NCBI GenBank assembly: GCA_030015575.1
Contig: CM057346.1
Coordinates: 564,640,315 to 564,704,314, forward strand
From: Agapanthus africanus
Taxonomy: Eukaryota; Streptophyta; Magnoliopsida; Asparagales; Amaryllidaceae
DNA length: 64,000 bases
Direction: 5' to 3'
Shown: positions 35,291 to 46,154 of the stretch, in pieces
Numbering within the stretch: the stretch's first letter is position 1
Layout: every line of letters starts with the position of its first letter
The notes under the pieces: generated by a model
The model's input: only the letters and a program-made list of their open reading frames with translations
What the model was told of the DNA's origin: nothing
The model's database searches: none
Position numbers and translations under genes: made by a program

Positions 35291-35861
35291 AGTCACTGGC
35301 TTCTTCGGTTGAAATGAACCGTTGAGGTTTGGTTTCGTCGTTTGACGGAATTCGCTAGGGAAGTATGGTTCCTTCTTTGTTTACGCCCTTGGATTGTATA
35401 CAGGGATCGATGTGATCTTAACTGTAGGGCCAAAGTTTTATCCTTTCTTCTTTTTATTTTATTTTATTTCCGCGATGCTCTATCATTTCAGCTTTTATAT
35501 CGCGAAGGTCGCGATTGCCCAAACATTTCGGCTATTTTTCGCGGTGCCCAATCATTTCGGCTATTTATTTTTATTTTTACTCGCTGCTTTTTATTGCGAG
35601 TTGCCCAATCATTTCGGCTATTTTTCTATGCATATATTTTTACTTGCTGCTTTTTATTGCAAGTCGCCCCATCATTTCGGCTATTTCGTATGCATGTGCG
35701 GCCTACTGGCTTTTCGCTGTAAACCTGAAATTGGACACCGATTTCGGCATCAGCACCGCTACAACTGGGATATTGCCAGGAGCGAATCATCATTTGCCTC
35801 TGTCGTTGTCGAACAAAGGAGGCTTAGCGAGGGTTAGGGTCCTGTCGGCTAAGGCTTTTGA

Positions 35862-36040
35862 CTTCATGAGCCGTAAGGGTCTCGTGAAGGTATTTCTCCC
35901 TACAAGTCGTGGGGATCTTGTAGGTGTATTTTCTCCTTAGGAATCGTGAGGGTTCCTAAGTGTTTTGTTCCTCTGTAAGTCGTAAGGATCCTACAGGAGG
36001 GCTTTTTTTTTTTTTGTAAGTCGAGAGGACTTACAAGGGT
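35862..36040. repeat. Five-hairpin cassette, copy 2
   Basis: Same order as copy 1 with different stems: CATGAGCC/GGTCTCGTG, CTACAAGTC/GATCTTGTAG, CTTAGGAATC/GGTTCCTAAG, CTGTAAGTC/GATCCTACAG and TTGTAAGTC/GACTTACAA. Preceded by TAAGGCTTTTGACTT. Confidence 0.85.
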
Positions 36041-36213
36041 TGTATACCATGCAAACATATCCCTAGTCTCAGATGAGACTTAGTTAGGGAAATGTTTATT
36101 CACGCCCGTGGATTGTATACAAGGGTCAATACTGAGCCACTTGTAGGGCAGTATTGGAAGTTTGTGGGGGTTTGCTTAAGCACAGGTTTAGGTCTCTGTA
36201 ACTTAAGACTTTC

Positions 36214-36392
36214 AAATCCTATGAGCCGTGAGGGTCTCATAAGAGAGGTCTCCTTACGAGTCGTGAGGATCTCGCAAGTGTATTTTCTCCTTAGGAATCG
36301 TGGGGATCCCTAAGTGTGTTGCTCCTTTGTGAGTCGTAAGGATCTCACGCAGGTGGTTTCTCCTTATAAGGTCGAGAGGACTCTATAAGGGT
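36214..36392. repeat. Five-hairpin cassette, copy 3
   Basis: TATGAGCC/GGTCTCATA, CTTACGAGTC/GATCTCGCAAG, CTTAGGAATC/GATCCCTAAG, TTGTGAGTC/GATCTCACG and CTTATAAGGTC/GACTCTATAAG. Preceded by TAAGACTTTCAAATCC. Confidence 0.85.
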
Positions 36393-36891
36393 TCTTTAAC
36401 GAGGTTGCGCCCTTTCGGGTTTTCACAAACACTCGCCGGTAGTCCTGCTGTTTTTACTCACGGAGCCATTTCGGGTTTTCATCCGTGCCCATTTTGCTTA
36501 TGGACATACCGTTTTTTTATTCTTTTTATTCTTTTTTTTACGAGGTCGCGCCCTTTCGGGTTTTCATGAACACTCGCCGGTTGCCCTGCTGTTTTTACTC
36601 ACGGAGCCCTTTCGGGTTTTCATCCGTGCCCTTTTTGCTTATGGACATACCGTTTTTATTTATCATATTTTTTTTATATATATTTTATCTTGTCAGCCTA
36701 AGGATGCTGCGGTAGTAGTTTAAGGACGTTCCGGTCCGCTATTAGTTTAAGGACATTTCGGTCCGCTGTTAGTTTAAAGACATTTCGGTCCATCACGGAG
36801 AAGGCCAGCTACTGCTTATAAAGTTCGAGCTTAGGAAGATAGCGAGCGGACATAGTCGTCGTCATCTATCATTGACCTAGGCTGTGGCTCA

Positions 36892-39800
36892 TTAAGCGTA
36901 ATATTTCTTTAGGAAGCGACCGTTTATTGGTCTGAAAGGCCTTTCGCCGTGCATGTCGATGAGTAGATAGGCCCCACCCTGGTAGACCTTATCAATGATG
37001 TACGGTCCTTCATAGTTTGGCTCAAACTTTCCCCGCTTGGCGCGATTGGGGATCATAGGCCTTTTGACCACTAGCACGAGTTCGCCTTGGCGGAATGTCC
37101 TCGGTCGGGTTAATCTTTCGTATGAGCGCGTCATCTTTACTTTATAGGCCTCCAGATTTTGTTGCGCTATGAGCCGGGTTTCATCAAGGGCGTCAAGCTC
37201 TTCAAACCGAAAGTGAGCATTTTCTTCGTCTGTCAGCTCGTGGTGGACTGCCACTCGTAGAGAGGGTAATTCTATCTCGAGAGGGAGTACTGCTTCGGTG
37301 CCGAACACCAACGCATATGGCGTCGTGTTTGTGGCTGTCTTGAACGTAGTACGATACGCCCAAAGAGCCTCTTGCAATCTTTCGTGCCAATCTTTCTTAT
37401 TTCGTGACACCGTTTTCTTCATGATCTTCGTCAAGGTCTTGTTGAAGGCCTCAGCTAGACCGTTAGCTCGAGGATTATAAACTGAGGAATATCTCCAGTC
37501 TATATTGTGCTGCTGTGCGAAGCGGCTAATTTTATGACTTCGGTAGGCTGGCCCATTATCAGAGATGATCCTTCTTGGGGTTCCAAACCGGTATATGACA
37601 TGCGTTTTGAAGAAATGGAGGATGTTCTACGTCTTTACTTCCCTCAACGGTACCGCCTCTGCCCATTTGGAGAAGTAATCAGTCGTTGCCAAGATGAAAC
37701 GATGTCCCTTTGACGATGCTGGTTCGATGGGGCCGACTATGTCAGTTCCCCACATTTCGAATGGCCAACTAGCCACTGTTGGATGCAGTGGATTGGGATG
37801 CTGATGGATGAAGTCCCCATGAATTTGGCATGAGTGACATTGCCTCGCGTATTCCAGGCAATCCTGCATCATCGTGGGCCAGTAGTAGCCCATCCGTTTT
37901 ATCTTCAATTTCATCTTAGGGCCTGCTTGGTGGGAACCGCAGAGTCCGTCGTGGACTTCTTGGACGACCCTTCTCGCTTCGTCAGGTCCTAGGCATCTCA
38001 GCCACAGAGAATCAAATGACCTTTTGTATAGAGTATCGTTGACGAAGGCGAAAGACAGAGCTCGTTTCACGAGCTGATGTCTTATGGACGCTTCTTCAGG
38101 TATTCGGTGGAACTTGAAGTAATCTATGAAGACCTCTCTCCAGTCTTCGGTCTTCTCATGATCTTTTATTTGTAGGGTCGCCTGCTCAGTTTCTCCCTTT
38201 TCTTTATATGACTCTGGAGGTATTTCTGCTGGGACAAGCACTCGACGGCTTTGTACCACGATTCTAACGTCATCGAGGTTCTCGTCAGCCAATTCTTTAG
38301 CAAGTTTGGCCAGTGTGTCCGCTTTGCTGTTTTCCGCGCGCGGTATACTTTCCAACGTGTAGGAGGGAATTTGGGTTAGCAGTTGCTGCACTTTTTCACC
38401 GTATCTTACCAATTCTGGTTTGCATGTTTGGTAATCGCCGTTCACTTGACTGACGACTAGCTGAGAGTCCCCATAAATGAGGAGGCTTTCGATTCCCATA
38501 TCAATGGCGATCTCGAGGCCTGCTATCAAAGCTTCATATTCAGCTTCATTATTCGTCCTCGGCTCTGTTAAGGAGAAGGCGAAGCGCATTATTCCTCCTT
38601 GTGGAGTCACAAAGATGAGTCCTACCCCCGATTTGATCATTGGCGTACTTTGTTTGTGCTTTTTCATGGAAGATGCTCCGTCGAAATAAAGCTCCCAACG
38701 GGTATCATCACTGTCGATTGCGTCAAACGCATGTCTGTCTGGCAAATCGCAATTTAACGGAGAATCGGCAGGTATGGGATGCTCAGCAAGGAAGTCGGCG
38801 ATGGCCTGGCCTTTTACTGCCCTGAGAGGTTGATATGTTATCGAAAATTCCATCAAGAGCAGGGCCCATTTAGCGAGTCACCCTGTCAATATGGCCTTTG
38901 ACATTAGATATTTGAGAGGGTCCACTTTCGAAATAAGACGGACCTCGTGCGCCAACGCCTAGTGCCTAAGCTTTGTTATTGCGAAGATCAACGCCAGGCA
39001 GTGTTTTTCAATGGGAGAGTAGTTGCTTTCTGCCCCCAGCAGGACTCGACTTAAGTAGTAAAGTGCTCTTTCTTTCCCCTGATCGTTCTCTTGTGCCCAT
39101 AGTGCGCCTAAGGAACCTTCGAGAGCGGTTGTATAAAGAATGAGAGGCTTCCCCTTAACCTGAGCAGCCAACACCGGCGGGTTCTGCAGGTATTGCTTGA
39201 TCTCATCCAGTGCGCCTTGGCATTTTTGATCCCACACGAATGGGGTTCCCTTCTTCATCAGGTGGCTATAAGGATGGCACTTTCCTGAAAGGTTGGCTAT
39301 AAATCGCCGTATGTATGCAAGTTTCCCTTGGAGAGCCCGCAGTTGTTTGAGAGTCCTCGGCGGAGGCATTTCCATGATCGCTTTGATCTTTGACGGATCT
39401 ATCTCAATACCTCGGTGCCGGACGATGAATCCCAGGAATTTGCCCGAGGAAACTCCGAATGCACACTTAAGCGGGTTCATCTTCAAGTTGTATTATCGAA
39501 GGCGTTGAAACACGGTCTTCAAATGCTCGAGGTGTTCTTCGTATGATCTGCTTTTAACCACGAGATCGTCGATATAGCATTCGACGATTTCGTGTATAAG
39601 GTCGTCGAAGATCTTTGTCATGGCCCTCTGATAAGTAGCACCGGCGTTCTTCAAACCGAAGGGCATTACTTTGTAGCAGAATATCCCTAAAGGAGTCCGG
39701 AAAGCCGTATGCTTCTGATCTTCAGGATGCATTTTTATTTGGTTATACCCCGATGAGCCGTCCATGAAGGAGAAAACCTCATGAGTGGATGTATTGTCTA

Positions 39801-42675
39801 TCATCAGTTCAATGACTGGCACTGGGAAATCATCCTTCGGGCAAGCTTTATTAAGATCCCGGAAGTCTACGCATATGCGCACTGTCCCATTTTTCTTCAT
39901 CACTGGGACGGTGTTGGCGATCCATTCAGGGTATTGAACTTCCTGGATAAAGCCAGAGTCTATCAGCTTTTTAACTTCGGCATTGATGCTCATTTCGAGC
40001 TCGAGCCGCATTCTTCTCGGCGCTTGTTTAACTGGCTTGACACCCGGGGATATCGCCAGTCTATGTACAACAACTTCGGGATCTAGTCCTGGCATCTCGG
40101 AATAGTTCCATGCGAAACAATCTTTATGCTGCACAAGGACGTCTTTTAATGCAGTCACTCTCTCTTCAGACAGCAGTTCGCTGACGAATGTCGGTCGCGG
40201 ATCATTTACCGTCCCCAACTCGATCTTCTTGAGGTTATCTGCAGTAGTATGTATTCCATCCTCCAGTTCTTTCGGAGCCGGGGGAAATTCTGAGATTACC
40301 TCATCACTGCTGTTTTCGAAGCACCAGGGAAGGCTATCCACGTCCTCAGACTCTTCTTTCAATATCGTTATCATATGACAGGTGTGAATTTTATGCCAAC
40401 CCCAATGTGGAACTGGTTTTTCTTTTGCGGCTTCGGGCTCATGCTTCTGTGGTGGCGCTATCTTCCAGTTGTCAGAAAACGCGAATCTGCCTAGCCGATA
40501 CTGATCTTCAACCCAGTTCTTGAAGGTGAAGCAATCTTCAAAAGGGTGTCCCATTGCTCGATGGTAAAAGCAATAATTTGGGTTGAACACCTCGCCTGCT
40601 TGCTCGGGGTGCTTGGATTCTGGCAACGTAAGCATTCGATGTTTTAGAGCGAGATCGAATATCTTCCTTGTTTTGTTCCGAGGAAATGAGTATGCTCGAC
40701 CCATTTTCTTCCTGAGGGCTAAGTCAATAACGCTCGATTCCCGGATACGTGGTTTCTTAGCTCTGCTTTGTGGTTGTCGAGCGCCTTTTCCGCCCTTTGA
40801 CTCATTTCTGCCTCCGCGTCGAGCCCTTTTTGTGTCAGGTTGACATGGGGCAGCATCTTCGTTCTTTACTGCCTGTTGAAGGAGACGCTGTGTCTTGGCT
40901 TTCTCATAGATTGCCATTTCACGATCGTGATCATCTCGGGCTTTTTGACTCGCATCCCTTATAAGTTTGCTCATCTGGTCTTCAGACGATGGACTGGGCG
41001 GTTTTGTATCAGGAACTTTTGCTGGTTCAGGATTAGCGTCCTCCCATTGAGCGTCCGTTTCTTCATCGAAGTCATACATGACATAACAGCTGTTTACTAG
41101 CTCCCGTTTCTTTGACCGGATGTACCCAAGCCCTTTTGTTTCTATTCTCCCGTTAGGCAGTTTGCATTGAGTCCCGGGAACGTTCCAGACCTTGTCATAG
41201 AATTTGGCTTTTCTAACGGTCTGTGTGAAGGACATCCCCTGGCGTTTCAGCAGTTTCTTCAAACCTTCGGTATAATATCTGGGATGACGGATAGGCTGAA
41301 GCCTGTCGAGCGTGGGGTCCGCGCCATGCCAAATTTCTTTTTCCACCTTGTTTTCTTCAGAACGGTAGAATAGGATTGCCTTCTCGCCTTTTCGTCCGGG
41401 AGGGATGTAGAATGTCTGCAATTCTTCTACGCTGTTGGTGTCGAGTGCATCCAGTTCTTTGTAATGTTCAAATGGCACCATGGTTATCTGCAGACTTCGC
41501 TCTTCATCATCGAAAACCTGTATTGGAGGCCGAGCAGGGAATATAGCATGAACTTCATCCTCTGAATCACTGCCGAAGATCAATGAAGGGACGGATGGTC
41601 CTGGCCTGGTGTGTTGGGGCGGACCCGAATAAATTATATCCTCTTCTTCCTCGGTATCACTACCGAAGACAGGGATGGTTGCGTTAGTTTTGTTCTCCGG
41701 TTTGTGACACCTTTCCGTGTCTTCGAAACTCGGCAAGAAGTATTTGGCATCTTTATACTTGCGAACTTCGTTTACGGAAAACTGATTCAACTCTCCCGCC
41801 ACAGTGTACTCAAGGCCATCCCTAGAATACTTCATGCATTGATGCTGTGTAGAAGGGATGACATTGTATTCGTGTAGCCATGGTCGGCCAAGCAGAGCAT
41901 TGTAGCACGTCTTGGCGTCTATAACATGGAACTTGATATCTGTAACGAGCAACCCGAAGCGTAGCGTCAATATCACAGATCCAAGAGTCTTTGAGGATTG
42001 AGAGTCGAAATCGGAGATAGTGATCTTGTCCCGGGCGAGGTGTTGGACGCTCATGCAAATTTCCTTTAACACTCGCACATTGAGTAAATTGACAGACGAT
42101 CCGTTATCGACCAAGATTTTACCTATCTTTATGTCATGGCAGTATCCTGAGACATAAAGGGGACGATTGTGTTCGCATGTCCCGAGGAGAAGGTCTTCAT
42201 CGCCGAAAGCAACGTCGGCCGTGTGCACCTCTTCCAATTCATCCTTCATCTTTTGTTCGGCCAGGAAGGCTTGGAATTGGTTCGGATCTTGTAGGGCCTT
42301 AATCAAAGAATCCCTCGCCTCTTTTGATAGTAATAGGGCATCGAGAATGCTGAGTTGTGAGGGTAGCTTTCTCAGATGCGCCAGGACATTGTAATCCACT
42401 TTACTCCTCTTTGGCGGGTTCTTGGCGGTTAACTCTTCCGCAACTTGGTCATCCAAAGCGATGTCTTCAGAGACCTTCTCTTTCCCTTTGTCTTTCTTGT
42501 TTAAGGGTCCGAGATTCTTTTCAGGTAGCGTCCGATTGCGCAGCTGTATATTCTCGCAGGCTTTCGGTTCTTCTTCTTTTCCCGAAGTGGATTCTTTGAA
42601 GAGGGGGCCAAGCTCTAGCTCCTCATCGGAATCGCTCCCAAATGTAGGCACTTGTGACCCGGCGGTGTTAATCAT
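36892..42675 (-). pseudogene. Tat pol: protease, RT, RNase H, archaeal-type RNase H, integrase
   Basis: One frame with four in-frame stops (near 39490, 38958, 38878 and 37627) and no frameshift. Order from the right: acidic N terminus; aspartic protease (ILVDNGSSVNLL, near 42100); a long spacer with a zinc-finger module (NYCFYHRAMGHPFEDC, near 40560); RT (CVDFRDLNKACPKDDFP, FMDGSSGYNQI, CYIDDLVVKS with YIDD for the usual YVDD); RNase H1 (YLSRVLLGAESNYSPIEKHC, about 39000); a second RNase H (WELYFDGASS, NNEAEYEALIAGL, YGDSQLVVSQV, about 38300-38700); integrase (HQAGPKMKLKIKRMGYYWP, CHSCQIHGD, MWGTDIVGPI; after the last stop IISDNGPAYRS, NGLAEAFNKTL). It ends near GRFLKKYYA. The second RNase H is a mark of the Tat group. 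The stops could be C-to-T changes of CAA, CAG or CGA codons, but that is inference. Confidence 0.9.
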
Positions 42676-42777
42676 GTGACAATTGTTGGAAGTTCTTTCA
42701 AGCTCTTTGGTCGTGTTTCTTTGCTCTCGGCGAATTTTACATTTTTCCCGTTTAAAGCGTTGTTGATTAGCGATGTA

Positions 42778-43215
42778 TCATTGCCACCATCTATCGAAAG
42801 CCTTGCACTCTTGAGTGGGATGCGAGACCTTCTGATGATATAAGCAATAAGAGGGGTGCATTTCTACCACACCAGTAATTTTTCCTTCAGAGGATGATAG
42901 CTTCATGCCCATTGATATGGCCTTAGCAAACCTCTTTTTTATCTTGAATTGTCTTTTGTCAGCGGTGGAGGTATTTTGCTCCAGAGGGATCATCTCAACT
43001 CTTTCCTCAAGTCGCTGGCGCTTGGCCCTTTCGAATATAGTTGTCTCGCGTTCTCGATCAGCTTTACTTTTCAATCGAGCTTCATTAAGAAACGCGCTAA
43101 TCATCTCGACTGATAACCCTGGAGCTCTTGATTCAGCATTTGCCCCCAGCGTTTCAGTGCCAGAGGTCTCTTCATCATTCGTGACTGAATGAGAGATCAT
43201 ATGACAGCTCGCCAC
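42778..43215 (-). pseudogene. Tat extra zinc-finger ORF between gag and pol
   Basis: About 145 codons in the same order as the spacer module inside pol: a helical basic segment (RERETTIFERAKRQRLEER), a basic stretch, then a finger, SYCLYHQKVSHPTQEC, in which the usual GH is SH. It ends at FDRWWQ, where related copies read FKNW. It starts near CHMISHSV; CHMI also begins the pol frame and the segment after the pol finger. It looks like a duplicated gag C-terminal module, not a separate protein family. Confidence 0.6.
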
Positions 43216-43321
43216 ATACTCCTCGGATTCATCCGATGAACTGTCTCCCTCATCTTCCTTTTGAAAGACGTGATCAAGGAAATCTTGGAGCGTAATGGGA
43301 GTCCGCGCCTTTTGGTTATAT

Positions 43322-46069
43322 TCATCCAGCGCGTCGATCTGCTTTTGTCTTCGGAGTCGGTCGTGGCTTCAGCATCCCCTCAATAACCTGCGGTTCCAAG
43401 GGGTTCTTCCACTTGACCGCTGGACAGGTCTGAAGATCGTTTAGCATCCTCTTTGTCTTGGCTGATAATACAACCTCCCAAGGAGCTTCCTCTATGACGG
43501 AGCATGTTGCCCCCGGCGTATTCGTCTCCTTAGAAGTGTGGGGCTGCGGGGGATTCACCTTCCACTTGTCAGATAACGCAAATTTACCCTGACGGTACTG
43601 GTTCTCAAGCCAATTCTTGAAAACGTAGCAATCCTCGATGGGATGGCCTAGCACTCGATGGTAAGGGCAGTAATTGGGTTCGTTGACGTCGTTCGGTTGC
43701 AACGGACGCTTTGGATCTGGAAGATTTATGAGTCTGTTGCGCAACGCCAGCTCGAATAGCCTCCTCGTTTTATCACGGGGGAAGGAGTAAGGACGTCCCA
43801 TCCTATCCTCAAGGGGTACGTATGGGCGTGTATTGTTTGGACGAGCAACCGGCTTTGAGTCGCTCGGTTGTTGTTGGGCATTAGCGACAATGATCGCTTT
43901 TCCCTTTCCTTTATCGTTTCGGGAGTCCGGCTTCGGGAGAGGGGGTTTATGGCCCATCTGGTCCATCTGCGCTAGTTTGTCGATCAAAGCCTGGAAGGTA
44001 GTCGGCTTGAAGAACATCATGAACTGCGAGATGGTTGCCTGTGGATCAATGGTTCCAACAAACATTCCCACCGCTGGAGCTTCTTCTATGCGTTGTTCAC
44101 ACTTCGACCATAGATTTCGCCACCGTATAGCGTACTGAACCCATGTCTCGCCGGGTTTTACCCTGGCATTGATCAGTGCCGTCATCGGGGTACGCTCACT
44201 GGCACTTGCAAAACGTTGGGTAAAGAGTAGCTCCATCTCCGCAAAGGTTTTAATAGAGTCGTTGGGAAGCTCAGAATACCATTCAAATGCCGTGTCTGAT
44301 AAGCTTCCAACAAACTGGCGAAGCAAAAGCTTGTCGTCGCCACCGGTGTTACCGCAAAGCGCCCTGAATTGGGCAACATGTTGATGGGGATTGCCGGTCC
44401 CTTTGTAGACATGAAACTTGGGGATTGTGTAACCCGGCGGGTATTTGATTTGGTCATACCAGCCTGGATACGGTCGCCCCGTTTTTACGACGTGGCCGGC
44501 TGCTTCGGCCGCGTGATGAACCTTTATTTGCTGGGCTATATATTCGTCCAGATCAGTTTTAGAGATTGTATCCTCTTTAGCCGTTGATAGAATGGGCTGA
44601 GGGTTTGATGTCTCTCCCCTATCATCCCTAAGGACGATCGGTGGTTCTTCAGTCGGGGGATCTTGTTGTATCATCATCCCTATCATGTCCTGGAAGAGGA
44701 GGCCCATGCGCTGTATATTGGCTGCTTGTTCAGCAGCCTCTTTGTCTCTCTTTTCCAGTACTCGGCGGAGGAACTCAGCGTCGGTCTCTTCCTCTTGGCG
44801 TTCATCTAGGGACGTCCCAGGGTTCTCTTTTGGCTCCGTGAGTGCAGCCATTGTAGTCATCATTTCCTGGAGCTTTTGTTGCTGCTCTTGAGCCTTGGTC
44901 ACTGACCGGGTAAGCGGTCTGTGGCCCGTAGAAGTGCGGCTTTCCTCCTTTCCAGAAGCCATATAAACAGTATGAACTGTTATGCCCCCTGACTTGGGGC
45001 GTTTAGGTTCACCGCTTTTAAACTTTGTCAGTGTCACAGGAGCTTTCTCTGGCCTTTTTCTTTTGTGGACCATTGAGGTTGAAGGAGCCGTTGAAGTGGG
45101 CATCCTAGCATTTGTTGCCCTCTGCTGTTTAATGGGGCGGTTTTTGTCCTTTTCCACCTTTGCCTTTTTCTGGCGACGAAAGTGGTCTGAGTCAATCATG
45201 GAGTCTTGAACCCTCCGCCAAACTTTATAAATTTTTAACGATAGCCGTTGAGGGGGCTGTTCCTGCTTTGTTTCCGGAGCTTTCTTCATAGGCGGAGGAG
45301 ATCTTTTCAATGTAGCAATTGGAGAGTTCTTTCTCACCTTCCTCAGCAATTCAAAGCTGTTCCCAGTTGGAACAGCAGCGTTGACCTCCATCACTGGAGC
45401 AGGTGGGGTTAGCCCTGAGGGGGAGTTGCCCCCTGCTTTCCTTACTCGTTGCCAATGGCGACGTCGCGCACGGCGAGCCGTTGGGACTGGCTCGGAAATC
45501 GAGATGGTTTCTCGTTGCCCCCTGTTTGAGTGTGGGGTAACCGCTGATGTCAGCCTATCGAAGACTGATGCTTTTTGACCAGCTGGGGGAGGAGTGAGAA
45601 CAGTCAATCTTGTGAAGACCGACTCTCTGATGGGAGAAGCCACTTTAACGACTTCCAAAGCAGCGGCCGTTGCCCTCTTTGGGACAACCACTTCATAGTT
45701 CTGACCTAGCCTGGTGAAAACGGAGGCTGTCAGTTTAGTAGCGGGCGACCCATTGACAGGGGTCGTGGTAGTAGCGAGCCGGTCAAACACTGACTTCTTG
45801 TTTGCTTCCGGTGCGGAGATCGGTGCAGAAAAACTTGCAGGTGGGATCATAGTCCCGAAGAACAAGCCGGTGGTGGCTTGGGTCACCTGGTCTACCGGTA
45901 GAGTCAGGAAGGAAGCCGCTTGGGGCCCGTATGTCACACCTCCTGGTGAAGTGGAGCGTCTGTTGCAGTGGCATTTCGAGCAGTTGGTGCAGTTGGTGGC
46001 CATTGGATCTTGAATTCTGCGCCAGGTAAAAGACCAAATCTTAGTACCTTGAAATCCGGAGACAACCAT
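43322..46069 (-). CDS. Tat gag (about 915 residues, open)
   Basis: The longest intact gag in the window. The N terminus has four spaced repeats of SVFDRL or SVFTRL in a Ser/Thr/Pro-rich region. A basic middle region precedes the capsid-like core (PGWYDQIKYPPGY, FHVYKGTGNPHQHVAQF, WYSELPNDSI, RFASASERTPM), followed by DRMGRPYSFPRDKTRRLF and a C-X2-H finger NYCPYHRVLGHPIEDCYVF. This gag form is typical of Tat/Ogre elements. The ATG at 46069 is the longest start; one at about 46003 (MATNCTNC) is equally possible. It begins about 65 bp after the primer site. It should form the particle and package element RNA. Confidence 0.8.
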   Translation of the reverse strand: MVVSGFQGTKIWSFTWRRIQDPMATNCTNCSKCHCNRRSTSPGGVTYGPQAASFLTLPVDQVTQATTGLFFGTMIPPASFSAPISAPEANKKSVFDRLATTTTPVNGSPATKLTASVFTRLGQNYEVVVPKRATAAALEVVKVASPIRESVFTRLTVLTPPPAGQKASVFDRLTSAVTPHSNRGQRETISISEPVPTARRARRRHWQRVRKAGGNSPSGLTPPAPVMEVNAAVPTGNSFELLRKVRKNSPIATLKRSPPPMKKAPETKQEQPPQRLSLKIYKVWRRVQDSMIDSDHFRRQKKAKVEKDKNRPIKQQRATNARMPTSTAPSTSMVHKRKRPEKAPVTLTKFKSGEPKRPKSGGITVHTVYMASGKEESRTSTGHRPLTRSVTKAQEQQQKLQEMMTTMAALTEPKENPGTSLDERQEEETDAEFLRRVLEKRDKEAAEQAANIQRMGLLFQDMIGMMIQQDPPTEEPPIVLRDDRGETSNPQPILSTAKEDTISKTDLDEYIAQQIKVHHAAEAAGHVVKTGRPYPGWYDQIKYPPGYTIPKFHVYKGTGNPHQHVAQFRALCGNTGGDDKLLLRQFVGSLSDTAFEWYSELPNDSIKTFAEMELLFTQRFASASERTPMTALINARVKPGETWVQYAIRWRNLWSKCEQRIEEAPAVGMFVGTIDPQATISQFMMFFKPTTFQALIDKLAQMDQMGHKPPLPKPDSRNDKGKGKAIIVANAQQQPSDSKPVARPNNTRPYVPLEDRMGRPYSFPRDKTRRLFELALRNRLINLPDPKRPLQPNDVNEPNYCPYHRVLGHPIEDCYVFKNWLENQYRQGKFALSDKWKVNPPQPHTSKETNTPGATCSVIEEAPWEVVLSAKTKRMLNDLQTCPAVKWKNPLEPQVIEGMLKPRPTPKTKADRRAG

Positions 46070-46131
46070 TTAACAAACCGCGATTGGTTCGCGAAGACGA
46101 CACACGAAGTGTGGAGTGGAAAGAGGAAAAG

Positions 46132-46149
46132 GTCCCACCGGGCGTGCCA
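46132..46149 (-). other. Tat primer-binding site
   Basis: Five bases inside the 5' LTR, the minus strand reads TGGCACGCCCGGTGGGACC. TGG at the start and the position fit a tRNA primer site; it is not the iMet type. I have not matched it to a specific tRNA. Confidence 0.6.
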
Positions 46150-46154
46150 GAATC

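Larger units (their letters stand above)
34016..36891. other. Convergent non-coding zone between PMD and pol
   Basis: PMD ends from the left and pol from the right. The zone holds three hairpin cassettes, a 158-bp tandem array, a T-rich stretch (35440-35700) with repeated ATCATTTCGGCTATTT, direct repeats of TTTCGGGTTTTCA (36410-36640), and two or three copies of the LTR 31-bp unit (36714-36795). ORFs inside it follow the repeats and look spurious. Confidence 0.7.

Noticed and set aside
34574-35325. Several overlapping ORFs rich in Arg and Ser in the 158-bp array
   Set aside because: They repeat with the array and change frame between units; no protein family.
39781-42679. Plus-strand ORFs over the Tat pol region
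   Set aside because: Antisense shadows of gag-pol; none has a domain.
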